This document shows, in pieces, positions 16,367-24,926 of a DNA stretch of 64,000 bases. Each line of letters starts with the position of its first letter. Position 1 is the stretch's first letter. Origin of the DNA: CAZCTC01 sp964501335 (lineage in GTDB: Bacteria; Chloroflexota; Anaerolineae; B4-G1; SLSP01); NCBI GenBank assembly GCA_964501335.1, contig CAZCTC010000020.1, positions 51,906 to 115,905 on the forward strand, written 5' to 3'. The notes below the pieces were generated by a model, which saw nothing but the letters and a program-made list of their open reading frames with translations, was not told the origin of the DNA and searched no databases. Both the position numbers and the translations under genes were made by a program.

Positions 16367-17548
16367 ATGAATCATAACATAGAGCCCGCCATTATAGCCG
16401 CCCTGCAACAGATCTTTCCCGACCTCAGCCCCGCCGATCTGACCGCTTTGACCGATGTCGCCGAATTACACACCTACCCAACCGGAACCCGCCTCTGCCA
16501 TGAAGGTCTCATTGAGGACACCTTCTACATTATCATATCCGGCAGCGTCGCCGCCCTGAAAAAAGTCGATGAAAACCAGGAACAATTCCTGAAAAAGCTG
16601 GACGCCGGAGAATTCTTCGGAGAAATTGCCCTCATCCAGGAAGGCCCGCGGGTCGCCGATATCGCCACCCTGGAACCCACCACCGTCCTCGAAATCCACC
16701 GGGAAGATTTTCTCAGCCTCCTTAACCACAGCGGCCCCCTCGCCATGCGGATCATGCTGGGGATCTCCTGGCGCCTCCGCGACGCCGACCAGCGCTCCCT
16801 CACCGAGCTGCGCCGCCGCCATGACGAACTCTCCCGCGCCTACGCCGAACTGGCCGAACAGGAACGCATGCGCTCCGATTTCCTCACCACGGTCTCCCAC
16901 GAACTGCGCACCCCCCTGGCCGTCGCCACCGGCTACCTCCAACTCCTCAATTCCGGCGCCGTTCCGGGCGAACAGGCCCCCCACTTCCTTAAAACCGTCG
17001 CCCGCAGCCTCGACGATGTCGTCCAGCTGGTCAACAATATCCTCTTCCTCCAGGAACTCGACCTCATCACCCCCGAATTCACCAACCTGGAAATCGTCTC
17101 CCTGGTCGACAGCACTCTCGCCGGCCTCCGGGATCACGCCGCTACCTCCAATCTGACCCTCACCCTCACCGTCGATCCCGACCTGCCGATTGTACGCGGC
17201 GACGCCAACAGCCTCCAACGCGCCCTCCATGCCCTGCTCGACAACGCCATCAAATTCAGCCCCGAGGGCGGCGACATCAACGTTCGCCTCTACCCCACCG
17301 AAGACGCCCTCTGCATCGAAATCCGCGACCCCGGCGTCGGCTTCCCCATGGAAGCCCTCGACGAGATCTTCAAACCCTTCAAACGCATCGAATCCGCCGG
17401 CGGCCATCTCTTCGGCGGCATCGGCATCGGCCTCCCCATCGCCCGGCACATCATCGCCGCCCACGGCGGACACATCGCCGCCCAAAGCACCGTCGGCCGG
17501 GGCAGCACCTTCACCGTCATCCTCCCCCTCCCCAAACCGGCTCCCTGA
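16367..17548 (+). CDS. Sensor histidine kinase with N-terminal cyclic-nucleotide-binding domain
   Basis: 393 aa, no membrane segment. The cNMP-binding (CAP_ED) domain spans about 15-130 (GEFFGEIALIQEGPRVADIATLEP is the phosphate-binding-cassette region). A short coiled linker leads to HisKA with phosphoacceptor His178 (TVSHELRTPL). The HATPase domain follows with N box (DNAIKFSPEGG), DPGVGFP and GGIGIGLPIARHI. No receiver or response regulator is adjacent, so it is an orphan kinase. A class III adenylate cyclase is encoded at 47400-48842, and cAMP as a ligand is a reasonable inference. GAAGG precedes the ATG. Confidence 0.9.
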   Translation: MNHNIEPAIIAALQQIFPDLSPADLTALTDVAELHTYPTGTRLCHEGLIEDTFYIIISGSVAALKKVDENQEQFLKKLDAGEFFGEIALIQEGPRVADIATLEPTTVLEIHREDFLSLLNHSGPLAMRIMLGISWRLRDADQRSLTELRRRHDELSRAYAELAEQERMRSDFLTTVSHELRTPLAVATGYLQLLNSGAVPGEQAPHFLKTVARSLDDVVQLVNNILFLQELDLITPEFTNLEIVSLVDSTLAGLRDHAATSNLTLTLTVDPDLPIVRGDANSLQRALHALLDNAIKFSPEGGDINVRLYPTEDALCIEIRDPGVGFPMEALDEIFKPFKRIESAGGHLFGGIGIGLPIARHIIAAHGGHIAAQSTVGRGSTFTVILPLPKPAP

Positions 17549-17621
17549 CTTACGAAAGGTGCGACGCACTCTCTAGCCATAAAACCGCCGCACAGGATCG
17601 GGGAAAAGAGTTTTTTTGTTT

Positions 17622-17657
17622 ATGTTTTCGTGCGCATCAGAATGCGCACGAAAACAT
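17622..17657. terminator. Hairpin terminator after the cNMP-kinase gene
   Basis: Perfect 16-bp stem 17622-17637 / 17642-17657, loop CAGA, core CGTGCGCAT. It is preceded by CCGCACAGGATCG (about 17588-17600), which resembles the right terminus of the dispersed element. The right arm continues into the 158-bp tandem repeats. Confidence 0.65.
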
Positions 17658-18003
17658 GGCCTTTTCCAGAGCCGCCCCGGCAACGACACCCTCTGAACCC
17701 TCCCCCTCACCTCCACGCCGGTGGCGCATCTTCACCAGAAATCTCCCTAAAAGCGCGTCAGGCCTGTACAACCGTAGGGGGGAGGGATGGGGAAGGGGCC
17801 TGCGCACGAAAACATGGCCTTTTCCAGAGCCGCCCCGGCAACGACACCCTCTGAACCCTCCCCCTCACCTCCACGCCGGTGGCGCATCTTCACCAGAAAT
17901 CTCCCTAAAAGCGCGTCAGGCCTGTACAACCGTAGGGGGGAGGGATGGGGAGGGGGCGTGCGCACCAAAACATAGCCTTTTCCAGAGCCGCCCCGGCGGC
18001 GCA
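17644..18003. repeat. 158-bp tandem repeat (2.3 copies) with G-quadruplex motifs
   Basis: Copies at 17644-17801 and 17802-17959 and a partial third at 17960-18003, period 158 bp, nearly identical. Each full copy ends with a G-run array (17777-17798 and 17935-17956: runs of 6, 3, 4 and 4-5 G) that fits a G-quadruplex motif on the plus strand, and starts with the right arm of the upstream hairpin. Plus-strand frames here are open only because of the repeat. I see no gene in 17549-18373. Confidence 0.9.
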
Positions 18004-18108
18004 GGCTGTCTACTGTCTACTTGCCGCTGTCTACTTCCGCTGAATTTTCATCCCTCGGAGTGCTGCTTCTCCCAACACCACAGCCCATTACGTTTTACGT
18101 TCCCCCAC

Positions 18109-18136
18109 TTGACCCGCTCCCGAACCATGGTATTCT
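18109..18136 (+). promoter_or_regulatory. Promoter of the B12 operon
   Basis: TTGACC (18109-18114), 16-nt spacer, TATTCT (18131-18136), placed just upstream of the riboswitch so that the transcript would begin near 18143. Confidence 0.6.
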
Positions 18137-18145
18137 TACCCCCGC

Positions 18146-18342
18146 AGAAAGTTCGGCTCTGGGATTCAGGAGGAAGTCCGGTGTAAATCCGGCGCTGTCC
18201 CGCAACGGTAACCCTCTCATCAGGGAAGTCCGATACTCCCCCCGGCCGCAGCTCACAACCTTCGAGGCAAAGGGGGTGGCGCCATCGACCATCATTTACG
18301 GTACCCCCCTCTTCCGCCCATCGGCGGAGAGGGATTTTTTTT
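18146..18342 (+). promoter_or_regulatory. Cobalamin riboswitch with terminator expression platform
   Basis: The B12-box core is clear: GGAAGTCCGGTGTAAATCC, then GCGCTGTCCCGCAACGGTAA, and a distal AGTCCGATACT block (about 18170-18236). The expression platform holds a Rho-independent terminator (arms in 18307-18333, CCCTCTTCCGCC with GGCGGAGAGGG, then eight T). A competing pairing AGGGGGT (18271-18277) with ACCCCCCT (18303-18310) would open the terminator. B12 binding is therefore expected to switch off the downstream uptake genes. AAGGAG at 18357 serves the first gene. Confidence 0.92.
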
Positions 18343-18373
18343 GCTGCTAATCCAGTAAGGAGATTTTGAACGG

Positions 18374-19465
18374 ATGTTATCCAAATACCATTTTGCCCAT
18401 CAGGGCCGCATCATCGCCCTGACCCTGTTACTTACCCTGCTCGCCGGCTTGATCGGTGCCGCGCCCCTCTTTGCCGCCCCCCCCGCCCCGGATCAGGCCG
18501 CCGCGCTGACCTGGATTCGCTCCCAGCAGCAGCCCGACGGCGGCTTCAGCGGCGGAATGACCGCCGGATCGGATATCGGCACCACCAGCGAAGTGATCCT
18601 GGCCGCCGTCGCCGCCGGTGAAAAACCCACCGACTGGCGCACCGGCGACCATTCCCCGCTCGACTATCTCTCGGCCCAGGTGCAATCCGGCACCGTCGTC
18701 ACCAACGCCGCCGCCCTCAGCCGCATCATCCTGGCCACCGTGGCCGTCGATCAGGACCCACGCAACTTCGGCGGCCGCAATCTGGTCCAGGACCTCCTCC
18801 AGAGCCACACCGCCGGCAACGCCCAATTCGGCGATTCGCTCTACGCCCATTCGTACGCCCTGCTCGCCCTCGCCAATGCCGGAGAACCGCTCCCCGAAGA
18901 CGCCCTGAACCTGCTCCTCGCACCCCGCCCTAAAGAAAACGGCTGGGCCATGCTGGGCGGCACGGCCGACGATTCCTCCGACACCAACACGACCGCCCTC
19001 GCCATCCAGGCCCTCGTCGCCGCCGGCAAAACCGATGTAGCCCACACCGCCCTCCCCTACCTCCATCAGGCCCAAAATTCCGACGGCGGCTTCCCCTGGC
19101 AAAAACCCTCTCCCTACGGCACCGATTCCGATGCCAACTCGACCGCCGTCGTCCTCCAGGCGCTCAACGCTCTCGGGGAAAAACCGGCAGACTGGGCCCC
19201 CGGCGGCATCACCCCACTTCAGGCATTGGAAAACTTCTGGAACCCCGAAACCAAATCCTATCGCTGGCAGGCCGCCGTCCCCAATCCCAATCTGATCGCC
19301 ACAGCCCAGGCCATCCAGGCCCGCAACAGCCTCTCCCTGATCCAAGTAAAACCGGTAAATAATTCCCTTCCCGCCTATGCCGGCCTCGTCATCATCCTGG
19401 GATGTATATCGATCGCTGCCGCCGGCGTTGCTTATTACATCCGCAAAAATCCGGCAAAAAAGTAA
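18374..19465 (+). CDS. Transcobalamin alpha-domain-like secreted membrane-anchored protein
   Basis: 363 aa. An N-terminal signal peptide (hydrophobic ~13-34, cleavage near LFAAPP) precedes an alpha/alpha-barrel of the prenyltransferase/squalene-cyclase-like type (QQQPDGGFSGG and QNSDGGFPW repeats, ~40-310). A C-terminal membrane helix (~333-354) with a basic RKNPAKK tail follows. Eukaryotic intrinsic factor and transcobalamin use this fold as their B12-binding alpha domain. The upstream cobalamin riboswitch and the downstream DUF4430 and ECF genes support a B12-capture role outside the membrane. I infer that it binds B12 together with the next protein. A terpene-cyclase activity is unlikely, since no DxDD motif is visible. 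Confidence 0.75.
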   Translation: MLSKYHFAHQGRIIALTLLLTLLAGLIGAAPLFAAPPAPDQAAALTWIRSQQQPDGGFSGGMTAGSDIGTTSEVILAAVAAGEKPTDWRTGDHSPLDYLSAQVQSGTVVTNAAALSRIILATVAVDQDPRNFGGRNLVQDLLQSHTAGNAQFGDSLYAHSYALLALANAGEPLPEDALNLLLAPRPKENGWAMLGGTADDSSDTNTTALAIQALVAAGKTDVAHTALPYLHQAQNSDGGFPWQKPSPYGTDSDANSTAVVLQALNALGEKPADWAPGGITPLQALENFWNPETKSYRWQAAVPNPNLIATAQAIQARNSLSLIQVKPVNNSLPAYAGLVIILGCISIAAAGVAYYIRKNPAKK

Positions 19466-19494
19466 AATCGCCGAAAGACAAAAAAAGAAAAGCT

Positions 19495-19530
19495 CATTTT
19501 TCGGCGGCTTTCTAAAGCCGCCGAAAAATG
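19495..19530. terminator. Intercistronic hairpin inside the B12 operon
   Basis: Perfect 16-bp stem 19495-19510 / 19515-19530 (core CGGCGGCTT, loop TCTA), same family as the dispersed hairpins. It lies between two co-oriented genes of one riboswitch operon, so it may reduce read-through or mark an mRNA processing or stability boundary. Confidence 0.6.
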
Positions 19531-19568
19531 AATAAAAACAACTTCTCTAAGGAGTAACTGAAAAAACT

Positions 19569-20429
19569 ATGAACGAAAATCCTTGCCCACACTTCCCTTC
19601 TTCCACACTTCCCTTCCTCCAATCTTCTATTCCTTCTCCCTCCCGCTTCATCATCCCGCTGCTCATCGGCTTGATGCTGCTGGGCCTCTTCGCCTGGCCC
19701 ATCTACGATGTCACGGCCCAGGTTCCCGGTCCCCAACAGGTGGGTCTGGTGATCGTCTATGGCGACGGCACGGCTACCACCCGCTGCATTGACCTGCCGG
19801 CAGAAGGGTTCATCACCGGCGCCGATCTCCTCAAAAAGGCCGAAATTCCGCTCGTCTTCCAGGCCAACCAAAACGGCACCGCCCTCTGCAAAATCCAGGA
19901 CACCGGCTGCCCGGCCGACGACTGTTTCTGCCAATGCAAAGGCACCCCTTGCCAGTACTGGAGCTATTTCCACCTCAAAAAAGACAACACCTGGGAATAC
20001 GCCACACAGGGCAGTGCCGATGCCGTGCTGCACGGCGGCGATGTCGATGCCTGGGTCTGGGGAGACGGCAAAACCGAACCGATGCCCATCGGTCTGGCCA
20101 ACCCCTGCCTCACCAATGAAATAGAAGATACCCCCGGCGGCGGCGTCACCGTTCCAGTCACCAACCCCACTGCGGTTGTCATCCCCACCCTGGCCGTCAT
20201 CCCCATGGGAACGGTCAGTAAAACCTATCCCTATCAGATCCAGGTTCCTATCGAAGCCGCCAAACGCGACCGCAACCCGATTCCAAGAACCTGGCGCCCC
20301 TACCTCAACTTTGCCGCCCTGGTTGTCGTGGTTGGAGTTATCGTCGCGTGGCAACTCAACAAACGCAAAACGGACCAATCCACCGCCCACCCCAAAACCA
20401 AATCCTCGGGCAAAAAAGGCTCCCGGTGA
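19569..20429 (+). CDS. DUF4430 protein, transcobalamin beta-domain-like, membrane-anchored
   Basis: 286 aa. An N-terminal hydrophobic segment (~27-47) acts as signal or anchor. The DUF4430 domain spans about 55-180 and shows the typical ending W-E-Y...GSADAVLHGGDVDAWVWGDG. It has a Cys-rich insert (CKIQDTGCPADDCFCQCKG, then PCQYW). A second hydrophobic segment (~245-264) with a basic tail is likely a C-terminal anchor. DUF4430 forms the C-terminal beta domain of human transcobalamin, which clamps B12 against the alpha barrel; here it is a separate gene beside an alpha-barrel gene. AAGGAG is 14 nt from the ATG, a long spacing. The stop overlaps the next start (GTGA). Confidence 0.8.
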   Translation: MNENPCPHFPSSTLPFLQSSIPSPSRFIIPLLIGLMLLGLFAWPIYDVTAQVPGPQQVGLVIVYGDGTATTRCIDLPAEGFITGADLLKKAEIPLVFQANQNGTALCKIQDTGCPADDCFCQCKGTPCQYWSYFHLKKDNTWEYATQGSADAVLHGGDVDAWVWGDGKTEPMPIGLANPCLTNEIEDTPGGGVTVPVTNPTAVVIPTLAVIPMGTVSKTYPYQIQVPIEAAKRDRNPIPRTWRPYLNFAALVVVVGVIVAWQLNKRKTDQSTAHPKTKSSGKKGSR

Positions 20430-23149
20430 GCCAAAGCGCCTCCGACCCGATCGGCACGGCCTGTCCGCCCCTCTCATCCGCTCCGGCCGTAAAAACAGAA
20501 CCATCGGCAGAACCGGCCCCGCTCCCCTGGCTGCTGTGGGGGCTGGTTCTGTTGACCATTACTTCCGGCACCCGCAACCCGTTTTTGCTGGGACTGGCCC
20601 TCGCCATCCTCTGGCCTGTCGGAGTCTGCCTGAATGCTGCACCGTCGCTTCGGCTGACCCTTACCCTGACCGGATTGGCGGCCCTCTGGAACTTCCTGAT
20701 GGTACGGGCCGGAGAAACGGTCCTTTTCACCCTGCCGACAGGATGGCCCTTGCTGGGCGGCCCCTACACTATGGAAGCCGCCCTCTACGGGGCCCTCAAC
20801 GGGCTCGCACTGGCCGTCATCCTCAACGGCTTCCGTATGTTGACGCTGCGCCTATCCCCCCGCGAACTGATCCGCCTTTCCCCACCGGCCCTCTACGAAG
20901 CCGGGCTGGTCCTCTCAATCGCCCTGGCCTTTCTCCCCCAAAGCCGGCAAACCCTGGACGATATTCGCCAGGCTCAGGCAGTACGTGGTCATCGAATCCG
21001 CGGCCTGCGCGATTTGCTTCCCCTGTTGCTGCCGCTGCTGATCACCTCGCTGGAACAGGCCCTCGCCCTCGCCGAAGCCCTTTCCGCCCGCGGGTTTACC
21101 GCCCGCCGGGAACTGCCGACACGCCGGACCCGCGGCCTGCTCGCCGCCGGACTGCTCTGCCTGGCCCTGGGAGCCGCCATCCGTATGCTCGCCGTCCCGG
21201 CCTGGATCGGCCCGCTCAGCCTGAGCGCCGGCGCCCTGCTCACCCTGGCCGGCCTGCGCGAAGCCGGACGCCTGGCCGCCCGTCCCCGTCTGACCCACGC
21301 CCCTCTCACCCCCGCCGATTGGACCGCGGGAGGCAGCGCCGCCGCAGCCCTCGCCGGCTGGATTCTGCTCCAAACCCTGGCCCCCGACTGGCTGGCCTAT
21401 CCTGTCTATCCCCATCTCACCCCCCCGCAACTCGCCCTGCCCGCCACCCTCCCCATCCTGATCCTGATCCTGCCGGCCCTGGCTCCCCGTTCGATCGCCA
21501 CCCCGCCTCACCGACCGCCTTCACCCGCCATTTCCGCCACCCTGCCGGCAATCAATCCACCGGCCATCGTTTTTCAACAGGTAACCTTCTCCTATCCCCA
21601 TACCGCCCGCCCTATCCTGAAAGATATCAACCTGACCCTGTCGCCCGGCGCCTTCGTCCTGCTCACCGGACCTTCCGGCTCCGGCAAAAGCACCCTCCTG
21701 CGCTGCATCAACGGCCTCGTCCCCCAATCCTCCGGCGGCCGCATCGCCGGCCGGGTCCATGTCGGTCCTCACACCCCCTTCACGAATGGACCGGCGGCGC
21801 TGGCCGCTCATATCGGCTTCGTCATCCAGAATCCGGTCGCCGGCTTCGTAACCGATACCGTCGCCGATGAAGTCGCCTTCGCTCTGGAAAACGCCCTCTT
21901 CCCGCCGGCCCTGATCGCAGCCCGCATCACCGAAGTCCTCGCCTGGACCGGCCTCAGCGAACTCCGCCACCGCCGGCTCGACCAGCTCTCCGGCGGAGAA
22001 CAACAACGGGTGGCCATCGCCGCCGCCCTGGCCCTGCGCCCTCCCATCCTGCTGCTCGACGAACCGCTCAGCCAGCTCGATCCAGCCGCCGCCGCCGAAC
22101 TGATCGCCTGCCTGCAAAGATTGCACGCCGCCGGCCTGACCATCGTCGTCGCCGAACACCGCCTGGAACGACTCCTGCCCATCGCCACTCAAGTCGTCTA
22201 CCTTCCCGGAGACGGCACCTTTTGGAGCGCCGAACCGACCGCCGCCGCAGCCCGGCTGCCCGCACCTCCGGCCATCGTACAACTCGGCCGGAAACTGGGC
22301 TGGGAGCCCCTTCCCCTCTCGGTTGAAACCGCACGCCCTTACTTCGACTTAAAAAAAGAGGCTGTTTCTTCATGGCCGTTGCAAACTGCCACAAAAAAAC
22401 AGCCTCTAAAATCGCGGCAACCCCTGCTGGAAATCCAATCGCTTCACGTAACGTTGGATAAATGCCCGATCCTGCCGGAAATCAACCTCACCCTCTATCC
22501 CGGCGAATTAACCGTCCTCCTGGGCCACAACGGCGCCGGGAAAACCACCCTCCTGCGCACCATCGCCGGCCTGATTCCGGCCCAGACCGGCGATATCCGG
22601 CTGGCCGGAGAAGAAATCACCACCTGGGAAGTCGCCGCCCGTTGTCGCCGGCTCGGCTATCTCCCGCAAGAACCCGATATGCTCCTCTTCGCCGAAACGA
22701 CATCCGAAGAATTGGCCGTCACCCTGCGCAACCACAACCTGCCGATCGATGAACGCCTTGCCGATATGCTGAACCGCCTCGGCCTCACCACGTATGCCGC
22801 CGCCTATCCACGGGATCTCTCGGTCGGAGAACGCCAACGGGTCGCCCTCGGCGCCGTGACCATCACCCGACCGCCGCTGCTCCTGCTCGATGAACCGACG
22901 CGCGGATTGGATATGCTGTGCAAAATGGCTTTTGGGGAATTGTTGGTGGAATGGAAAAACGAAGGATTGGGGATTTTACTGGTCACCCACGATATGGAAT
23001 GGGCGATTCAATTTGCCGATCGAATTGTCATTCTGGAAAAGGGAAAGATTCTGGCAGATGGAGAGCCTTACGAAATTCTCGCCTCACACCCCGACTTCGC
23101 CCCTCAAATCATCCAACTGACCTTAAAAAAACACCGTCCAGGCAATTAA
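20426..23149 (+). CDS. Fused ECF transporter EcfT-EcfA-EcfA', predicted cobalamin uptake
   Basis: 907 aa from the GTG at 20426 (GTGA overlap with the DUF4430 stop; AAAGG upstream). Residues ~30-330 form an EcfT/CbiQ membrane protein with the two cytoplasmic Ala-Arg-Gly type motifs (QAVRGHRIRGLRD and LSARGFTARRELP). Two complete ABC ATPases follow. ATPase 1: Walker A GPSGSGKST (~415), LSGGEQQRVAIA, LLLDEPLSQLD. ATPase 2: Walker A GHNGAGKTT (~700), LSVGERQRVALG, LLLDEPTRGLD. All three energizing parts of an ECF importer are thus one polypeptide. No substrate-binding S component is encoded nearby. The riboswitch and neighbours point to B12. The end of the gene runs into a dispersed element. Confidence 0.88.
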   Translation: MSQSASDPIGTACPPLSSAPAVKTEPSAEPAPLPWLLWGLVLLTITSGTRNPFLLGLALAILWPVGVCLNAAPSLRLTLTLTGLAALWNFLMVRAGETVLFTLPTGWPLLGGPYTMEAALYGALNGLALAVILNGFRMLTLRLSPRELIRLSPPALYEAGLVLSIALAFLPQSRQTLDDIRQAQAVRGHRIRGLRDLLPLLLPLLITSLEQALALAEALSARGFTARRELPTRRTRGLLAAGLLCLALGAAIRMLAVPAWIGPLSLSAGALLTLAGLREAGRLAARPRLTHAPLTPADWTAGGSAAAALAGWILLQTLAPDWLAYPVYPHLTPPQLALPATLPILILILPALAPRSIATPPHRPPSPAISATLPAINPPAIVFQQVTFSYPHTARPILKDINLTLSPGAFVLLTGPSGSGKSTLLRCINGLVPQSSGGRIAGRVHVGPHTPFTNGPAALAAHIGFVIQNPVAGFVTDTVADEVAFALENALFPPALIAARITEVLAWTGLSELRHRRLDQLSGGEQQRVAIAAALALRPPILLLDEPLSQLDPAAAAELIACLQRLHAAGLTIVVAEHRLERLLPIATQVVYLPGDGTFWSAEPTAAAARLPAPPAIVQLGRKLGWEPLPLSVETARPYFDLKKEAVSSWPLQTATKKQPLKSRQPLLEIQSLHVTLDKCPILPEINLTLYPGELTVLLGHNGAGKTTLLRTIAGLIPAQTGDIRLAGEEITTWEVAARCRRLGYLPQEPDMLLFAETTSEELAVTLRNHNLPIDERLADMLNRLGLTTYAAAYPRDLSVGERQRVALGAVTITRPPLLLLDEPTRGLDMLCKMAFGELLVEWKNEGLGILLVTHDMEWAIQFADRIVILEKGKILADGEPYEILASHPDFAPQIIQLTLKKHRPGN

Positions 23150-23290
23150 CCTGGAAAAACAGAAAGAAAAAATCCATGTTTTCGCGGGCTTTCTGAAGCC
23201 TGCGAAAACATAGCCCCAAAAACTCTCTCGCCATCCAGCACGTCGCATCTAACCGAAAAGGGGTCATTTGCGGAATGTAAAAAACAGGCC
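23140..23290 (+). repeat. Dispersed hairpin element overlapping the ECF gene stop
   Basis: The left half (TTAACCTGGAAAAACAG) begins at or within the last codons of the transporter. Hairpin 23176-23191 / 23196-23211 (loop TCTG, one G-T wobble), then the body AACTCTCTCGCCATCCAGCA and a degraded TTTGCGGAATGT. It separates convergent genes and probably terminates both. Confidence 0.7.
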
Positions 23291-23309
23291 CCATCGATAG
23301 AAAATTAAA

Positions 23310-24446
23310 CTAAGAAGAAAACGAATCTTCTTCCACTGCGATCGGAAAACCCGGTTCCGCAAAGACCGCCGCCGCCCCCGGGAAAGTCTCTAATTGATGT
23401 TGAAACATCGCCAACAGCCCCGGCCGCTCTTCCTCCGGCACGAAAGCCGCATTGACCGCATTCCGCAAAATCTGGTAGACCATCGGATACGGCAACCCGA
23501 TCTCACTCACCGCCACCATAATCTCATCAGTCAACGTCGTATCGCTGACACTGGGATCGTCGGTATTGATCGTCACCGGCAACCGCAGCGTAATCAAATC
23601 CATCAAAGGATGCTGAGCCAACCCCTTCACCACTCCGGTCTGCAAATTGCTGGTCGGGCAGATCTCCAGCGCAATCCGCCGCTCGTATAACATCCGCACA
23701 ATCGCCGAGTTCTCCACGGCCCGGACCCCATGGCCCAACCGTTGAGCGCCCAACAACTCCACCGCGGCCCGAATGCTCTCCGCCCCCGACCACTCCCCGG
23801 CATGCACCGTCACCCCCACACCCGCCGCCCGGGCCTTTTGAAACAAAGGGGCAAAAGGTCCGGGCGGATAATTAACCTCATCGCCGGCCAGATCGATTCC
23901 TCGTACCAGCCGGCCGTAATTGGCGATAGCAATGTCGACAATCTCTTCCGCCACTTCCAGCGGCTCATCCCGGCCGATCTGCAAAATCAAACAGGTGCGC
24001 ATCCCCACTTCATCCTGAACTTTGCCGACCGCATCGGAAACCCACCCCACCACATCACAGAGCGGGAAATTCTGCAACCGGGCCAGCGCCACCGGGTTGA
24101 AACGCAGCTCCAGATACTTCACATTGTCGGCCGCCGCATCCAGCACCGCTTCCCGGGCAATCCGTTGTACCGTCTCCTGAGAAGTGAAGAAACGCCGCAG
24201 CAACCGGAATTTCGCCAGAAAATTCTCAGAAGTCGGCCGATCATCCATCATTTGCACATAAGGGCGCAATTTTTCAATGTCATAGCTGGGAAGGTCGATC
24301 CCATGCTCGCGGGCAATATCCGCCAGGGTATTCAACCGCAGGGAACCCTCAAGATGACGATGAAGATCGATCTTAGGCAATCGATGAGCCCACTCCCGCA
24401 ATCGAATCCGGGCGAACTTTGCTTGATTTTCGGATCCAGTAACCAT
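23310..24446 (-). CDS. add: Adenosine deaminase
   Basis: 378 aa from the ATG at 24446 (AGAGG eight bases upstream); an in-frame GTG lies six codons earlier. Zinc ligands and catalytic motifs of the ADD family are present: H29 and H31 in DLHRHLEGS, VHAGEW with the following catalytic Glu, LGHGVRAV and TDDPSV. The enzyme hydrolyses (deoxy)adenosine to (deoxy)inosine in purine salvage. It is third in a minus-strand series after secA and a small regulator-like gene, with a 42-nt gap. Confidence 0.93.
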   Translation of the reverse strand: MVTGSENQAKFARIRLREWAHRLPKIDLHRHLEGSLRLNTLADIAREHGIDLPSYDIEKLRPYVQMMDDRPTSENFLAKFRLLRRFFTSQETVQRIAREAVLDAAADNVKYLELRFNPVALARLQNFPLCDVVGWVSDAVGKVQDEVGMRTCLILQIGRDEPLEVAEEIVDIAIANYGRLVRGIDLAGDEVNYPPGPFAPLFQKARAAGVGVTVHAGEWSGAESIRAAVELLGAQRLGHGVRAVENSAIVRMLYERRIALEICPTSNLQTGVVKGLAQHPLMDLITLRLPVTINTDDPSVSDTTLTDEIMVAVSEIGLPYPMVYQILRNAVNAAFVPEEERPGLLAMFQHQLETFPGAAAVFAEPGFPIAVEEDSFSS

Positions 24447-24488
24447 TTTCCAGCCTCTTATCACCTACCCCAGCATCACCTGACCCCC

Positions 24489-24908
24489 TCATTCAAAGGG
24501 GACAAAACCTTCCGCACCGTCATCGTTATATCCGTCTTGATCGTTCATGCCGCGGATCACATGAAAAATAATCTTCACTCGCAGACGACGATCCTCTGTC
24601 GCCTGGATAAACCGCAACAGCTGGGTCTGCAAAGCTGCATTCGGGATCAACCCATAGACCATCGTCTCTCCCATCTGCATCTCCTGGAGGATTCCCCGTG
24701 CTGCCAGATCGCTCAATTCACTGGCCACCACCTCCGTAGCACGCCGTACCTGCCCAGCCACATTTTCGGCAGTGTCCACAATGTGAGGATTCTTGCTGAA
24801 AAAGAGCAAAACATCCCATTTGACGAAGGAATCGACATATTGGTGCACAAACTCCAATAACTCAGGTTCCATATCCGTCATCAAGCGATGGGTCAGATCT
24901 TCCTCCAT
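24489..24908 (-). CDS. Small winged-helix-like protein downstream of secA
   Basis: About 139 aa. The ATG at 24908 has AAGG six bases upstream; an ATG two codons earlier would sit on top of that site. No exact family recognised. The pattern of an N-terminal helical region and a segment such as QVRRATEVVASELSDLAARGIL then MVYGLI looks like a winged-helix fold, so a transcriptional regulator is possible. It is 18 nt from the secA stop and probably co-transcribed. The C terminus is acidic. Confidence 0.6.
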   Translation of the reverse strand: MEEDLTHRLMTDMEPELLEFVHQYVDSFVKWDVLLFFSKNPHIVDTAENVAGQVRRATEVVASELSDLAARGILQEMQMGETMVYGLIPNAALQTQLLRFIQATEDRRLRVKIIFHVIRGMNDQDGYNDDGAEGFVPFE

Positions 24909-24926
24909 GGTCATCCTTTTCCGTAA

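Noticed and set aside
16466..17569. Minus-strand open frame opposite the cNMP-binding kinase
   Set aside because: Gly/Asp/Glu-rich antisense shadow of a GC-rich gene with a complete kinase on the plus strand.
17656..18186. Plus-strand frame over the 158-bp repeats
   Set aside because: It repeats its own peptide because of the tandem DNA repeat and runs into the riboswitch promoter; no start signals.
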